From the NCBI RefSeq assembly GCF_030929595.1, contig NZ_JAVFVR010000005.1, forward strand, positions 1 to 64,000: a DNA stretch of 64,000 nucleotides, read 5' to 3'. Within the stretch, counting starts at the first letter, position 1. Each line of letters opens with the position of its first letter. The notes under the pieces were generated by a model, which did no database searches, was not told where the DNA came from, and was given only the letters and a program-made list of their open reading frames with translations. This DNA is from Flavobacterium sp. LHD-85. GTDB taxonomy: Bacteria; Bacteroidota; Bacteroidia; Flavobacteriales; Flavobacteriaceae. Made by a program: the position numbers and the translations under genes. Positions 48,402 through 58,500 of this stretch are shown in pieces.

Positions 48402-49676
48402 TTGGAAATACTAATTATATTTTTTCTAATTCTATTAAACGGAGTTTTCTCCATGTCTGAAATCGCTTTGATTTCGGCCCGTAAAAACAGGTTGGAAACA
48501 GCAGCGAAAAAAGGCAACAAAAGTGCTAAAACAGCACTCGATTTAGCCAATTCCCCAAATAAGTTTTTATCTACAGTACAAATCGGAATTACCTTAATCG
48601 GAATTTTGACAGGTATTTATTCTGGTGACAAAATCACCGCAGACGTTGAACTTTTTGTAGCTGGTTTTGCAGTTCTAAAACCTTACGCTCATTCAATTGC
48701 TGTTGGAATTGTAGTTGTAGTTTTAACTTTTTTCTCATTGGTTTTAGGAGAATTACTTCCAAAACGAATCGGATTAAATTATCCAGAAGCAATTGCAAAA
48801 ATGGTTGCAATGCCAATGAAAGTAATTTCGATTATTACGGCACCGTTTATTTGGCTGTTGACTTCATCAACAGATTTTTTACTGAATGTTCTTCAGATAA
48901 AACCAACTGCTGACGGAAAAGTGACCGAGGAAGAAATTAAAGCCATTATTAAAGAAGGAACAGAAGTAGGAGAAGTTCAAGAAATTGAACAAGATATTGT
49001 GGAGCGTGTTTTTCATATTGGAGATCGAAAAGTAAACTCCTTAATGACGCACCGCAAGTCAGTTGACATGCTGCCATTAAAAGCAGATAAAGAAAAAATC
49101 AAAGAATTAGTAGTTCAGGATCTCCATGCGGTTTATCCTGTTTACAATGATAATTACGACGATATTGTGGGAGTTGTAACATTGAAAAATATCTTCGCAC
49201 ATATTGAGAAAGATAATTTTGATTTGAACTCAATTTTGTCTGATGCACCTTATTTGATGGAACAAACTACGGCTTATAAAGCATTAGAAAATTTCAAAAA
49301 AACAGGTGTTCATTATGCTTTAGTTTCAGATGAATATGGTGTTTTTCAGGGTATGATTACATTGAATGACATTTTAGAGGCTTTAGTTGGTGATGCAGCT
49401 GAATTTTATAAAGATGAATTCCAGCTTATAGAAAGAGAAGATGGTTCGTGGCTGGTTGATGGACATTATTCGTTGCACGATTTCTTAACGTATTTCGAAT
49501 TGGACGAATTAACGAACGATTATGAAGTAAATACCGTAAGCGGAATGATTATGACTGAGCTTTCTCATATTCCAAAGGAAGGAGAAAAACTAGTTTGGCA
49601 GAAATTCGTCCTAGAGGTAATCGATATGGACGGTGTTAAGATTGATAAAGTGCTTGTAAGAGCATTAAAAGAGTAG
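48402..49676 (+). CDS. HlyC/CorC-family protein (CNNM-CBS-CorC)
   Basis: The 424-residue protein has the full three-part build. A CNNM membrane domain (about 1-190) carries GVFSMSEIALISARKNRLE and GELLPKRIGLNYPE. A CBS pair (about 205-325) carries NSLMTHRKSVDMLPL and VSDEYGVFQGMITLNDILEALVGD. A CorC_HlyC C-terminal domain covers about 335-424. Relatives transport or sense Mg2+ or Co2+. The start is TTG at 48402; a stop at 48384 precedes and there is no ATG between. It lies between adk and obgE. Confidence 0.9.
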   Translation: MEILIIFFLILLNGVFSMSEIALISARKNRLETAAKKGNKSAKTALDLANSPNKFLSTVQIGITLIGILTGIYSGDKITADVELFVAGFAVLKPYAHSIAVGIVVVVLTFFSLVLGELLPKRIGLNYPEAIAKMVAMPMKVISIITAPFIWLLTSSTDFLLNVLQIKPTADGKVTEEEIKAIIKEGTEVGEVQEIEQDIVERVFHIGDRKVNSLMTHRKSVDMLPLKADKEKIKELVVQDLHAVYPVYNDNYDDIVGVVTLKNIFAHIEKDNFDLNSILSDAPYLMEQTTAYKALENFKKTGVHYALVSDEYGVFQGMITLNDILEALVGDAAEFYKDEFQLIEREDGSWLVDGHYSLHDFLTYFELDELTNDYEVNTVSGMIMTELSHIPKEGEKLVWQKFVLEVIDMDGVKIDKVLVRALKE

Positions 49677-49687
49677 AGAGAAAATTT

Positions 49688-49760
49688 GTTTCAGGTTTCA
49701 GGTTTCAAGTTTTAGGTTATGTATTAAGCAACTTGAAACTTGAAATCTGAAACTTGAAAC
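49688..49760. repeat. TTTCAGG-family palindrome, second copy
   Basis: Tandem TTTCAGG/TTTCAAG units on the left pair with ACTTGAAACTTGAAATCTGAAACTTGAAAC-type units on the right. Same family as 26922-26976. It lies in the short gap before obgE. Confidence 0.75.
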
Positions 49761-49778
49761 TTTACATAAACAAAGAAA

Positions 49779-50780
49779 ATGACAGAAGGAAATTTTGTAG
49801 ATTACGTTAAAATATTTGTTTCTTCCGGAAAAGGAGGCAAAGGATCTACGCATTTGCATAGAGAAAAATTTATTCAATATGGTGGCCCTGATGGAGGGGA
49901 TGGAGGCCGTGGTGGGCATGTGTATTTAGTTGGAAACAAAGGACTCTGGACATTATTTCACTTAAAGTTTGCGCGTCACATTAAAGCGGGTCATGGTGGA
50001 GATGGTGGAGGTGATCGTAGTACTGGTGCAGATGGAGAAGATAAGTTTATTGAAGTTCCGTTAGGAACCGTCGTAAAAGACAAAGAAACAGGCGAAACAC
50101 TTTTCGAAATAACAGAAGATGGCGAAAAACAAATTCTGGCAAGAGGAGGAAAAGGAGGTTTAGGAAACTGGCATTTTAGAAGTTCAACCAATCAAACACC
50201 TCGTTATGCACAGCCAGGTTTGGCTGGTGTAGAAATGGATATTATTCTGGAACTTAAAGTTTTGGCAGATGTTGGCTTAGTTGGTTTCCCAAATGCAGGA
50301 AAGTCTACTTTGTTGTCTGTTTTAACTTCAGCAAAACCAAAAATTGCCGATTATCCGTTTACGACTTTAAAACCAAATTTAGGAATCGTAGCTTACAGAG
50401 ATTTTCAATCTTTTGTAATTGCTGATATTCCTGGAATTATTGAAGGTGCAGCTGAAGGAAAAGGTTTAGGACATTATTTCTTGCGTCATATTGAGCGTAA
50501 CTCAACGTTATTGTTTTTGATTCCGGTTGACACGGCAGATATTAAGGGAGAATATGATATTTTGGTTAACGAATTAACGAAGTACAATCCTGAAATGTTA
50601 GATAAAGAACGCCTTGTGGTAATTTCAAAATGCGATATGTTAGACGATGAACTAAAAGCTGAATTGAAAGCAGAATTAGATGTTTCTTTCAAAGGTGTTC
50701 CTTATATGTTTATTTCGTCTGTTGCACAACAAGGTTTGACAGATTTGAAGGACAGACTTTGGAAAATGCTTAACGAATAA
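49779..50780 (+). CDS. obgE: GTPase ObgE/CgtA
   Basis: The 333-residue protein has the glycine-rich Obg domain (about 1-157: [53 protein letters not shown]). The G domain follows, with GFPNAGKST, the switch region [28 protein letters not shown] and SKCD. It is a ribosome-associated, growth-controlling GTPase. It has no extended C-terminal domain. A terminator follows at 50801-50835. Confidence 0.96.
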   Translation: MTEGNFVDYVKIFVSSGKGGKGSTHLHREKFIQYGGPDGGDGGRGGHVYLVGNKGLWTLFHLKFARHIKAGHGGDGGGDRSTGADGEDKFIEVPLGTVVKDKETGETLFEITEDGEKQILARGGKGGLGNWHFRSSTNQTPRYAQPGLAGVEMDIILELKVLADVGLVGFPNAGKSTLLSVLTSAKPKIADYPFTTLKPNLGIVAYRDFQSFVIADIPGIIEGAAEGKGLGHYFLRHIERNSTLLFLIPVDTADIKGEYDILVNELTKYNPEMLDKERLVVISKCDMLDDELKAELKAELDVSFKGVPYMFISSVAQQGLTDLKDRLWKMLNE

Positions 50781-50800
50781 AAAGATATTTTTTTAAATAT

Positions 50801-50835
50801 AAAAAACCACTAACAATTCATCGTTAGTGGTTTTT
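50801..50835. terminator. Bidirectional terminator after obgE
   Basis: AAAAAACCACTAAC, loop, GTTAGTGGTTTTT between obgE and the convergent YD-repeat gene. Confidence 0.85.
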
Positions 50836-50872
50836 GTTTTTAAATTGGAATGTTTTTGTATTCAAAAGCATA

Positions 50873-51937
50873 CTAATTTTTGTAATATTCTATTTTCCTT
50901 TCTGCTACAGCATCTGGAATCGCATTTTTTTGATTGACATACATTTTACAAAGCGTCCAGTTATTTTTACTGTCAAAAGTGTAATCAAAAAGTATTGAAA
51001 TAAGGATTTCTTCTCCCACCTCATTGTCATAAGACGTCATGGAACTTACATTACCAAAGTCATCGTATTTATAAACGACCTTATCACTATCAAATTCGTT
51101 GTGGGTATTTTCACTGTCGATGTGTTTTTCCATTTCGATTACTTTATTGTTCTCGATTTTGTAAATTTCTTCATATAAGAATTCTTTTCTTTTATAAATC
51201 GTCATTTTTGTGATTTGGCCTTGATCATTATAAGTGTAATTGACATTTAATGTATTGTCGTTAAAAATCTCTCGATCGTAGAATGTTTCTGTGCTGTGAC
51301 TACTATATTGGTCAAGCGGAATAATAATCTGCTTTTTAACAACCTGTCCTTTCGGATTGTAGAAAAACAAAGTCCTACGGTCGAATTTTAAAGTATCCTC
51401 CTTTGGAAATTCATCGCTAGAATAATCATTAAAGTAGAGTTCTTCAGTGATCTTTTGATTTTCTGTTTTGTACTCATATTTGATCTCTTCTTTTGAATCG
51501 TCATATGTGTGTGTTCTGTTTGGATTCATTCCGAACAAAAAGTTGCATTGCGAAGCGATTTTTTGTTTGTTAAAAAAATCAACTGAATCAATTTGAAATT
51601 TAAAAACCTGACCTTTTTCAAATTCTTCATTTAAATTGGAAATTCTTTTATCAGAACGTTCAATAATCATTCCGTAGGTATTGAATTTTTTGTAATACAA
51701 TTCACGATCATATTCGTCAGTAGCATAGTAATTATGCAGAACTGGATTGTATTTATAAAACAAATTCGAATTCCAGCGCTCGTCATTACTAACTTTTATA
51801 GCCGTTTTTACTGTTTTTACATTTCCTTTTAGACCAAATTTTTCCCAGTCATTCTTAAAAATATATTCAGAACCAACTTGTGAGAAACCGTAATTTATAA
51901 ATAATAAAACTACGATTAGAGTTTTTATTTTATTCAT
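50873..51937 (-). CDS. Secreted YD-repeat-like protein, second of a pair
   Basis: The 354-residue protein has a signal peptide (MNKIKTLIVVLLFINYGFSQ). The body is made of repeated strand units with Y-x-Y/F-(D/N)-x3-(Q/N)-(I/V) cores, for example TYNDQGQITKMTIYKR, YKYDDFGNVSSMTSYDN and FFYNPKGQVVKKQIII. These resemble RHS/YD repeats seen in cell-surface and toxin-delivery proteins. No C-terminal toxin domain is present, so it is a short stand-alone repeat protein of unknown role. Its start overlaps the upstream paralog by 8 bases. Confidence 0.75.
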   Translation of the reverse strand: MNKIKTLIVVLLFINYGFSQVGSEYIFKNDWEKFGLKGNVKTVKTAIKVSNDERWNSNLFYKYNPVLHNYYATDEYDRELYYKKFNTYGMIIERSDKRISNLNEEFEKGQVFKFQIDSVDFFNKQKIASQCNFLFGMNPNRTHTYDDSKEEIKYEYKTENQKITEELYFNDYSSDEFPKEDTLKFDRRTLFFYNPKGQVVKKQIIIPLDQYSSHSTETFYDREIFNDNTLNVNYTYNDQGQITKMTIYKRKEFLYEEIYKIENNKVIEMEKHIDSENTHNEFDSDKVVYKYDDFGNVSSMTSYDNEVGEEILISILFDYTFDSKNNWTLCKMYVNQKNAIPDAVAERKIEYYKN

Positions 51938-52964
51938 AGTAAGTGATTTCTTTGGTTACTAAAGTCTCTTTTTTAATTGTTTTTTTTCCATTTTCAGAAA
52001 TAGTTGTTGAAATGTTTAATTTGATCCAGTTTCCGGTTGCATCAAATTCGTATTTATAAACTCTGCTTTCTATATAATTATTTTTATTAGTAACGGTTCG
52101 CTGACTTATTAAGCCATTTTTAAGTAGAGCTGTATCCGTTTTGCCTTTTTCTGTATAAATTTGTTTTATTAAAATATTATTACTGTCGTAATTATACGTC
52201 GCTTTATATACTGGGTCTTTATAAAAGCAATTCTCTTCAATGAGATTGTCTTTTAGGTCGTATTTATAACTAAATGTAAGAGGTGTTTCTTTTGGTTCGA
52301 TCAAAAAACTCAGCAACTCTCCGTATCTGCTTTCTTCTATAAGTCTGTTTTTAGCATCGTACTTGTAATAAGATCGCACCTTTGCTTTTTTCGGATCCTT
52401 TTTATTGTCATCTGATGAATATTCTATGGCCTCTATTTTATAGCCTGCTGTATTATATTTGTAAGAATAATAGTTGTTGGCCCCAAAATAAGTATCCTCA
52501 TCTTTTTTGATTTCTTCCTGAGAGATTTTATCTTCCTTATCATTAAATTTTTTGATAAAATCCACTCCGATTGCACTTGTATAAAAAGATTTTTCAAGTT
52601 TTCCTTTGTTGTTATAAACCAGACTGTCTCCACCAATAGTGTCTATTGGGAAATAAACAGGAGGATGTAAGTTTATTTTTTTTGTCAATCTTCCCGATGC
52701 ATTAAAAGTTTCGTACAAACCATAAATATTTGGATTAAGTAGTTTTTTAATGTTTTGCTGTTTTGGGGTGTTTTCGATTGTAAAGAAACAGGTTTTAATT
52801 GTTCTTACTTTTCCGTTTAAATTTCTTTCTTTTAATTGAGTTTTGGATTCAGGCTTCTCGATCAAAAATTCCTGAATTACTTGAGCATTCATATGAGCGC
52901 TTACAAGAAAAATGACAAATAAAATCAGTTTTTGAAAAGAACTGTGCTGTGGTTTTTTTATCAT
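51930..52964 (-). CDS. Secreted YD-repeat-like protein, first of a pair
   Basis: The 344-residue protein has a signal peptide (about 12-28, ending in MNAQ). It has the same repeat design as its downstream neighbour: VYNNKGKLEKSFYTSA, YKYNTAGYKIEAIEYS, YYKYDAKNRLIEESRY, YKYDLKDNLIEENCFY, YNYDSNNILIKQIYTE. The closing block FDATGNWIKLNI resembles FDSKNNWTLCKM in the partner. Both proteins also share an N-terminal LNGKVRTIKT / LKGNVKTVKT segment. They are tandem paralogs and translationally coupled. Confidence 0.75.
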   Translation of the reverse strand: MIKKPQHSSFQKLILFVIFLVSAHMNAQVIQEFLIEKPESKTQLKERNLNGKVRTIKTCFFTIENTPKQQNIKKLLNPNIYGLYETFNASGRLTKKINLHPPVYFPIDTIGGDSLVYNNKGKLEKSFYTSAIGVDFIKKFNDKEDKISQEEIKKDEDTYFGANNYYSYKYNTAGYKIEAIEYSSDDNKKDPKKAKVRSYYKYDAKNRLIEESRYGELLSFLIEPKETPLTFSYKYDLKDNLIEENCFYKDPVYKATYNYDSNNILIKQIYTEKGKTDTALLKNGLISQRTVTNKNNYIESRVYKYEFDATGNWIKLNISTTISENGKKTIKKETLVTKEITYYE

Positions 52965-53187
52965 AGAATAAATATGATTTTTGGGTTGCGAGACTTTTTT
53001 GTTTTTTGGAAAGATAGAAAATTTCTTTTTTGTAATACAGATTTGAAACTCAATATTATTTTTTGATTATAGAATATTAAATTCGTAATAAACAGTTAAA
53101 AATCTATTCTCATATTTAATTTTAGAATCGTTTAAGATGGAATAATTGTCAAAATGGCTTATATTCGCATCACTTAAACAAAATAAC

Positions 53188-55332
53188 ATGAAAAAAGTAA
53201 TTTTATTCTTGACCATGTGCCTTATGGCTTTCCCGATGAGAGCCGATGAAGGAATGTGGTTTTTGATGTTTATCGAAAGATTGAACCATAGAGATATGGA
53301 AAAAATGGGCTTGCAATTGACAGCCGAAGAAATTTACAGTATCAACAATCATAGTTTGAAAGATGCTATTGTGCAGTTCAATGGAGGATGTACAGCTGAA
53401 ATTGTTTCAAATAGCGGATTGGTATTGACTAATCACCACTGTGGATACAGTGCGATTGCAGAACTTTCGACTGCAGAGCAAAATCATTTGAAAAATGGTT
53501 TTTGGGCAAAAAATCGTTCTGAAGAATTAAAGCCTAAATCTTTGTTTGTTCGTTTCTTCGTTCGTATGGATGATGTTTCAAAAAGAATCTTGTCAAAAGT
53601 AAATGATACTATGACAGAAACGGAGAGAAATAAAGTTATTCAGCAAGAAATCGCTTTGATTGAAAAAGAAAACAGCGAAAACGGAAAATACACTGTTTCT
53701 GTTCGTCCTTTCTTTCAAGGAAATGAATATTACTATTTTGTTTACCAAGATTATACAGACGTTCGTTTAGTAGGAACTCCTCCTGAAAGCGTAGGTAAAT
53801 TTGGTGGAGATACTGATAACTGGGAATGGCCTCGTCAAACTGGAGATTTCTCTATGTTTAGAGTTTATGCCGATAAAAATGGAAATCCAGCAGCTTATTC
53901 TAAAGACAATGTTCCATTGCAACCAAAACACCATTTACCAGTAAGTTTAAAAGGAGTAAAGGAAAATGATTTTGCAATGATCTTAGGCTATCCAGGTAGA
54001 ACAAACCGTTGGATGCCAGCTGGAGGAATTGAGCAAAACATTAAATATGCTTATCCTGCATGGGTTGAAGGTGCAAAAACCGGAATGGATGTAATGAAAA
54101 AGTATATGGATAAAGATGCAACTGTTCGTTTACAGTATGCTTCTAAATATGCTTCGACTGCAAACTACTGGAAAAACCGTCAGGGTATGATCGATGCTTT
54201 AACAAAAGCAGGTACGGTTGATACTAAAACGGAACAAGAAGATAAATTCTATGAGTGGGCTACAAAACCTGCAAACAAAGAAAAGTACGAGAATGTAATT
54301 CCGACTATTAACGATTATTACAGAGAAACAAACTTAAAAGCGCGTCACGATAACTATTTGACACAGCTTTTACGTACTTCTGCTTATGCAACTGCACCAG
54401 CTAATTTAGGAAACGCTTTAATTGCTTATTACAAAGAAAATGATGCAAAGAAAGCAGAAATGCTTCCTAAAATCAATGCAATGGTAGAAAGCATTTATGG
54501 AGATTTTTATGCGCCATTGGAAAAAGATGTTTTAACAGCACAATTGAATTTATATGCTGCAAAAGCTGCAGAATACGGACTTGCTCCAGAAATTGCAAAA
54601 ATGAAAACGGCTAACAGTGGTGATTTTACTGCTGATGTAGCAAAAGCAACTGAAGTTAGTTATTTTACGACTAAAGAAAAAGTATTAGCATTTTTGGCTG
54701 ATCCGAAACCATTAGCAATTGTACACGACCCGTTGTATATTATTTCTAATGATTTATTGACAAAATACCGTTCTAAAACAGACGATCAAGCAAAAGCTGA
54801 TGACGGTTTTGCAACTGCTTACCGTAAATTGGTTGAAGGTTTAAGAGAATCTAAATTGAACGCAATTAAATATCCAGATGCAAACTCTACGTTGAGGTTG
54901 ACTTACGGAAAAGTTCGTGCTTTACCTGCAGATCCTCGCAACGATGCTAAAATCAATAACTATACTACAATGGAAAGTATGGTTAAAAAATACAAAGCAG
55001 GAGATCAGGAATTTGACTTGCCAGCTCGTTTATTAGAATTAAACAAGAAAAAAGATTTCGGACAATATGCTGATAAAGCGGGTTACATGCCAGTAAACTT
55101 CTTAACTGATAATGATATCACTGGAGGAAACTCTGGTTCGCCAGTTCTTAACGGAAAAGGAGAATTAATTGGTATTGCTTTTGACGGAAACATCGAAGCA
55201 ATGGCTGGAGACGTTATTTTTGATTCTAAATTACAAAGAACTATCAACGTAGATATTCGTTATGTGCTTTGGATTATCGACAAATACGCTGGTGCTAAAA
55301 ACATTATCGATGAATTGACTATTGCGAAATAA
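53188..55332 (+). CDS. S46-family dipeptidyl-peptidase (DPP7/DPP11 type)
   Basis: From the ATG at 53188 the protein has 714 residues, beginning with a signal peptide (MKKVILFLTMCLMAFPMRADEGMW). The chymotrypsin-fold motifs are TNHHCGYSAI (catalytic His at 83 or 84), FGGDTDNWEWPRQTGDFSMFRVYAD with the Asp, and GGNSGSPVLNGKGELIG with S649 as nucleophile. These periplasmic enzymes release dipeptides from oligopeptides, supporting protein use. DPP7 and DPP11 specificity depends on one position I cannot assign with confidence. The longer frame from 53146 adds 14 unlike residues and was rejected. Confidence 0.93.
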   Translation: MKKVILFLTMCLMAFPMRADEGMWFLMFIERLNHRDMEKMGLQLTAEEIYSINNHSLKDAIVQFNGGCTAEIVSNSGLVLTNHHCGYSAIAELSTAEQNHLKNGFWAKNRSEELKPKSLFVRFFVRMDDVSKRILSKVNDTMTETERNKVIQQEIALIEKENSENGKYTVSVRPFFQGNEYYYFVYQDYTDVRLVGTPPESVGKFGGDTDNWEWPRQTGDFSMFRVYADKNGNPAAYSKDNVPLQPKHHLPVSLKGVKENDFAMILGYPGRTNRWMPAGGIEQNIKYAYPAWVEGAKTGMDVMKKYMDKDATVRLQYASKYASTANYWKNRQGMIDALTKAGTVDTKTEQEDKFYEWATKPANKEKYENVIPTINDYYRETNLKARHDNYLTQLLRTSAYATAPANLGNALIAYYKENDAKKAEMLPKINAMVESIYGDFYAPLEKDVLTAQLNLYAAKAAEYGLAPEIAKMKTANSGDFTADVAKATEVSYFTTKEKVLAFLADPKPLAIVHDPLYIISNDLLTKYRSKTDDQAKADDGFATAYRKLVEGLRESKLNAIKYPDANSTLRLTYGKVRALPADPRNDAKINNYTTMESMVKKYKAGDQEFDLPARLLELNKKKDFGQYADKAGYMPVNFLTDNDITGGNSGSPVLNGKGELIGIAFDGNIEAMAGDVIFDSKLQRTINVDIRYVLWIIDKYAGAKNIIDELTIAK

Positions 55333-55353
55333 TATTCAGTTTTTTTATAAAAT

Positions 55354-55386
55354 TAAACCCGACAGTTCTAAGCTGTCGGGTTTTTT
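55354..55386 (+). terminator. Terminator of the S46 peptidase gene
   Basis: AAACCCGACAG, loop, CTGTCGGGTTTTTT, about 22 nt after the stop codon. Confidence 0.85.
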
Positions 55387-55410
55387 ATTGTTTTTTACTT
55401 TTGTGCAGTA

Positions 55411-55475
55411 TGTCATCCTGAGCGAAGTCGAAGGCTTACCAATTGGAGTGGGTCTTCGACTTCGCTCAGACTGAC
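55411..55475. repeat. REP-like palindrome
   Basis: TGTCATCCTGAGCGAAGTCG and a nearly complementary right arm (55453-55475) around a short loop. Same family as 14388 and 21511. Confidence 0.8.
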
Positions 55476-55499
55476 AAAAATATAGATTGTATACTTTCG

Positions 55500-55556
55500 T
55501 TGGAATTTGGACACGAGCGCTAGCGAACTGGCGAAGCAATTTAAAAATTGGAATTT
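55500..55556. repeat. 57-bp dispersed repeat, inverted copy of 24736-24792
   Basis: Reverse complement of the element at 24736 with one mismatch. It ends immediately before the stop codon of the alpha-2-macroglobulin gene at 55557. Confidence 0.85.
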
Positions 55557-58500
55557 CTAATTCACTTTCACTCGAATTCCTTTTGTATGACTTGCAAATT
55601 CAGGCGCATACATACTTTGAATTGTCGTGATTCCGTTTGAGAATTCTCCGCTGTTATTTACTCGAATATCATATTCTAAAACATACGTTCCTTTATTGAT
55701 TTGATCAAAGAAGAAATGTGTTGCGGCATCTTTTGTACTCATATAATAGCCCAAACCATTTCTGTATTGATATTCAGAAAGAACATTGACAGGTTCAAAA
55801 CACGAAGCACGCATATCTTTCAAATGAATATATTCAGAATCTTCTTTGGCAGTGATAATTAATCGAACAGTAACTAAATCGCCAGTTTTCAGTGGGTTTT
55901 TAGATGTTATTCGCTGTAATTGATCACCTTTTAAAGTGTTTTTCTTCAAATACAATTCTTTCGAAACAGATAAAACAGCGCCAGTATTATTTTTAATTTT
56001 ATCTAAATCCTCAAAATACTGCCAATAAACACCACCAAAAGCAGGAACTTTAGATTTGTTCTGAATTTTGATTACGGCCATATCTTTTTTAACTTCTTCA
56101 GCTTTCCAGTTTAATTTGATATAACCCGTTTCGGCTTCTTTTTGGTTTTCGACTAATTTTTTGGTTAAGATTTTTTCATCTCCCAATTTAATAACGGTAT
56201 TGTCTTTTACCGAAAGCCAATCGGTTCCTTGCATTAGTAAAGCATAAATAGCTTCAGTCGTTGATTTTGTTGTTGGCCAATTTTTGGTTTGTTTGTTTTT
56301 TAATAACCAAACTTTCATCGCGTCAACAGATTTTGTGTCATTGTTTATTTCGGTGAAAGCCTCAATCAACAACGCCTGAGTTTCTATAGGCGCCTGATAC
56401 CAATACCAACCTGCTTTATTGGCAATCCAGTACATTCCCCAATCTTCATTGTTTGATGAAGTTTCTTTTAAACTTTCGATGATTTTCTTGGCACTTTCCT
56501 TTTCTCCAAAACGATTTAAAGTTAAAGCAGCCAATCCTTTTTCATAAATAGAATAATTCAGCCATTCTTTTTTGGCAGTTTCCAGATATAATTTAGTTGC
56601 TTTTTTCAACGTATCAGAAAGCGGATATTTCTCTAAATAAAAACTTCTTGTATATAAATAATGTAAATCAGAATAAGGATTAACCCAGATTAGTTTATCA
56701 ATTTCTTTTAATTTTTTTGTTCGGGTTTGATAATATTCTAAGAACTTATTGTCTAAAAATGGAATTCCAGTTTTAGTGATTTCATCAATTTTAGAAATAT
56801 TGTTTTTAGTTAGTTTTTCTAAATGACCTAAACCAGCCAATATATGTCTGGTAATATATTCACTTTCAGAACCGCCGTCAAACCAGCCAAATCCACCAGA
56901 TGATTTTTGTTTTTGTTTTAATTTTTCGAAAGTTGCCTCTTGAGAAGTTTTCATTTTTTCTAAATCAAACAAAAGAGCTAGATTTTTTTTCTTTTCATTT
57001 TCATTTTGAGCATCATTTAGCCACGGAGTTTCTGCCAAAATGAGCGATTTTAATTCTTCATTTTCTTCTAGTTTAGAAGTAGATTTTCCGTTTTTTCTCC
57101 AATCTTCAAAAACAGTAGCAATCTTCGGATTACTCGAAATGATTTCTGTTGCCAAAGCATTGGCATAATAACGCGCAAAAGTCTGTTCGGCACATTCGTG
57201 TTCGTATTCCATTAAATACGGTAAAGACTGAACGGCAATCCAAGTTGGATTAGAAGTATATTCCAGGGTAAATTGATGATTTTTTAAAGTAGCTGAATTG
57301 TTGTTTTTTAAGTTTTCGAAAGTATATTCTTTAGTAGAATTTTCTCGAACCCAAATCGGAATACTTTCCGTAACCAACATATTATTTGTCAAAACTGGAA
57401 TAATATTTTCTTCTCCATCCGAAAAATTACCTGCTTTTGCCACAATTCGATATTGAACGCCTTGCAAACCTTCAGGAATTGTAATGGTCCAATTTGCTGT
57501 AGTATTTCCGAACGCTGGAATTGTAAAGTTTTTGATGTTTTTTACGTTTAGCATTTTGGTATCAATCGGCTTCATGGTTTCGGCATCAAAAAACTGTAAA
57601 CTTGCGATTCCCGTTTTCGCTTCAGCGGTAACATTCGAAATTTTAGCGCTAATAACAATAGTATCTTTTTCTCTAAAGAATCTCGGGAAATTTGGCATCA
57701 CCATTAATTCTTTCTGAGTAACAACACTTTTTTCTAGATAACCAGAAACAGCATCTTTATTGTGCGCCAGCAAACGAAGTTTCCAAGCCGTTAACGCTTC
57801 GGGAGAAGTAAAATTGAAACTTACTTTTCCTTTAGAATCTGGTTTTAAATTCGGGAAAAAGAAAGCGGTTTCTGAGAGATTTTTTCTGGCTTTTACTTGA
57901 GTTAGAGCTTGCATTGCTTTTTGGGTTGTCACAATGATTGCTCCATCTTTTCCTCTAGAACCATATGCTAAACTTGCTTCCTTGGGAGCTAAATAATCAA
58001 TAGATAATAGATCTTCAGGATTAATCTTTTCAAAATTAATCTGTGAAGAAATATCTCCATCAATTATATATAATATAGATGAATCTATAGCAATAGAAGT
58101 CAATCCACTAATTATTTTTTTGCCAGGAATGAACTTTATTTTGTTGGTTTGATAATAATATTCAGAATTTTTAGTCGTTTCCTGCGCGTACGCGAGAACA
58201 GGCTTAACAAATTTAACCATGCTTACATTTACCGCTGCAGAATCGACCACTCTTTCACTTACCGCTCCCGCACCAACTGGTTCATCAATAGTTAAAACGG
58301 CATCTGGATCTCCTTTTATGGTTTCGCTTCCGACTTTTTTATCTTTAATATCAGCAATTGTGATACCCAGCGCTTGGCCATATCTACTATTGTAAAAATT
58401 GAAGCCAAACCATTTTAATCTTATTTCTTCATTAGTAATTCTTGAAAAAGGCAATCTTTCGTTTAAGTTTTCAACAGAAAGATACGTCATCTCAAAACCT

